Below are positions 63,530 to 64,000 of a stretch of DNA of 64,000 bases, one piece after another (positions within the stretch are counted from its first letter, which is position 1; every line of letters begins with the position of its first letter). Under the pieces are notes generated by a model. The model worked only from the letters and a program-made list of their open reading frames with translations. It was not told where the DNA came from and did not search any database. The position numbers were made by a program, and so were the translations under genes. Source of the stretch: Halioxenophilus aromaticivorans (GTDB lineage: Bacteria; Pseudomonadota; Gammaproteobacteria; Pseudomonadales; Cellvibrionaceae); the NCBI RefSeq assembly GCF_042850945.1, contig NZ_AP031496.1, positions 3,720,001-3,784,000 on the forward strand, given 5' to 3'.

Positions 63530-64000
63530 TTACTTTTTCTTTTTGCGGTTAGGCATGTGAATGGCGTGACCATTGACCGCCAGCGCGGCTTCTTTGACAG
63601 CCTCAGAGAAAGTTGGGTGACCGAATACAGTCATACCGATGTCTTCGGCGCTGGCGCCGAATTCCATGGTCATGGCAACGGATTGCACCAAGTCAGAGGC
63701 GCTAGGACCAACAATGTGGCAACCCAATACGCGGTCGGTTTCGGCGTGAGCCAACATCTTAACCATACCGTCAGACTCGTCCGCTGCAACAGCACGGCCA
63801 ATGGCCATGAATGGAAAGGTACCTTTGTTGTAAGGCACGCCATCGGCTTTAAGCTGCTCTTCGGTTTTACCCACAGAGGCAACCTCTGGGTGGGTATAAA
63901 TAACGTTAGGAATAATGTCGTAGTTGATCAGGGTTTTTTCACCGGCGATGCGCTCGGCAACCATAACACCCTCTTCCGAGCCTTTGTGAGCCAACATTGG
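63530..64000 (-). CDS. lpd: Dihydrolipoyl dehydrogenase, 3' part (5' end outside window)
   Basis: The C-terminal ~157 residues of a lipoamide dehydrogenase, open to the right edge. PMLAHKGSEEG follows the FAD site, then YTHPEVASVGKTEEQL opens the dimerisation domain, and the active-site pair is in VFGHPTFSEAVKEAA (catalytic His and Glu). It ends in a short Lys tail. Leftward order lpd-sucC-sucD indicates the end of a 2-oxoglutarate dehydrogenase cluster, so this should be the E3 subunit. The redox Cys pair lies outside. Confidence 0.94.
   Translation of the reverse strand, partial: PMLAHKGSEEGVMVAERIAGEKTLINYDIIPNVIYTHPEVASVGKTEEQLKADGVPYNKGTFPFMAIGRAVAADESDGMVKMLAHAETDRVLGCHIVGPSASDLVQSVAMTMEFGASAEDIGMTVFGHPTFSEAVKEAALAVNGHAIHMPNRKKKK

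Overview
The window looks like a chromosome segment from a marine, Cellvibrionales-like gammaproteobacterium of roughly 50% GC. This rests on the fadBA, htpG, gpsA and lpd-sucCD gene types, two large TonB-dependent receptors, a TPP-riboswitch thiamine salvage operon and a full urea-use locus. No tRNA, rRNA or CRISPR array was found. The taxonomic placement is inference from protein style only.

Layout, left to right. (1) 1-9.5 kb: the end of an 8-oxoguanine deaminase gene, a TonB receptor with a canonical EF-hand-like loop, and a leftward gene set for a TraF-like outer-membrane protein, an RND adaptor and an RND pump. (2) 9.7-19.2 kb: a nitrate-assimilation and molybdenum-cofactor block. A nirB-like reductase lacking its siroheme half and cobA read left; nasA, moaA, moaB and moeA read right. 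The cobA-nasA gap holds two sigma-54 promoters and phased NtrC-like half-sites. (3) 19.2-23 kb: DUF1244, a glycerophosphodiester phosphodiesterase and a DUF885 peptidase-like lipoprotein. (4) 23-25 kb: a gene-free stretch that I read as an exceptionally large CsrB/RsmZ-type RNA. It has about 52 GGA motifs in about 870 bases and no TCC, ends in a terminator hairpin, and has a GacA/UvrY-like palindrome upstream. This is the most unusual element of the window. (5) 25-35 kb: leftward housekeeping genes (sixA, DUF4389, gpsA, htpG, osmC-like, ndh, fadA, fadB). (6) 35.2-39.2 kb: a TPP riboswitch followed by a thiamine salvage operon (TonB receptor, thiamine-binding protein, PnuT-like permease, kinase). 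(7) 39.3-59.9 kb: a leftward urea locus. In transcription order it has an NCS1-transporter/histidine-kinase/receiver fusion, a LuxR-type response regulator, a porin split by an IS630-type element, urtABCDE, a broken NCS1 transporter gene, and ureDABCEFG plus a small membrane protein. (8) 60.3-64 kb: a small YRG-repeat protein, sucD, sucC and the 3' end of lpd.

How the parts fit. The urea locus covers sensing (transporter-like kinase and regulator), outer-membrane entry (porin, now interrupted), high-affinity ABC import (Urt) and hydrolysis to ammonia (urease). It also carries three visible lesions: an IS insertion, a homopolymer frameshift and a nonsense codon. The nitrate block couples nitrate reductase, an electron-donating flavoprotein, siroheme precursor synthesis and Moco synthesis under apparent nitrogen control. 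Starts were moved from the longest possible frame where a good Shine-Dalgarno site and family length agreed. All family calls come from reading motifs by eye, without database searches.
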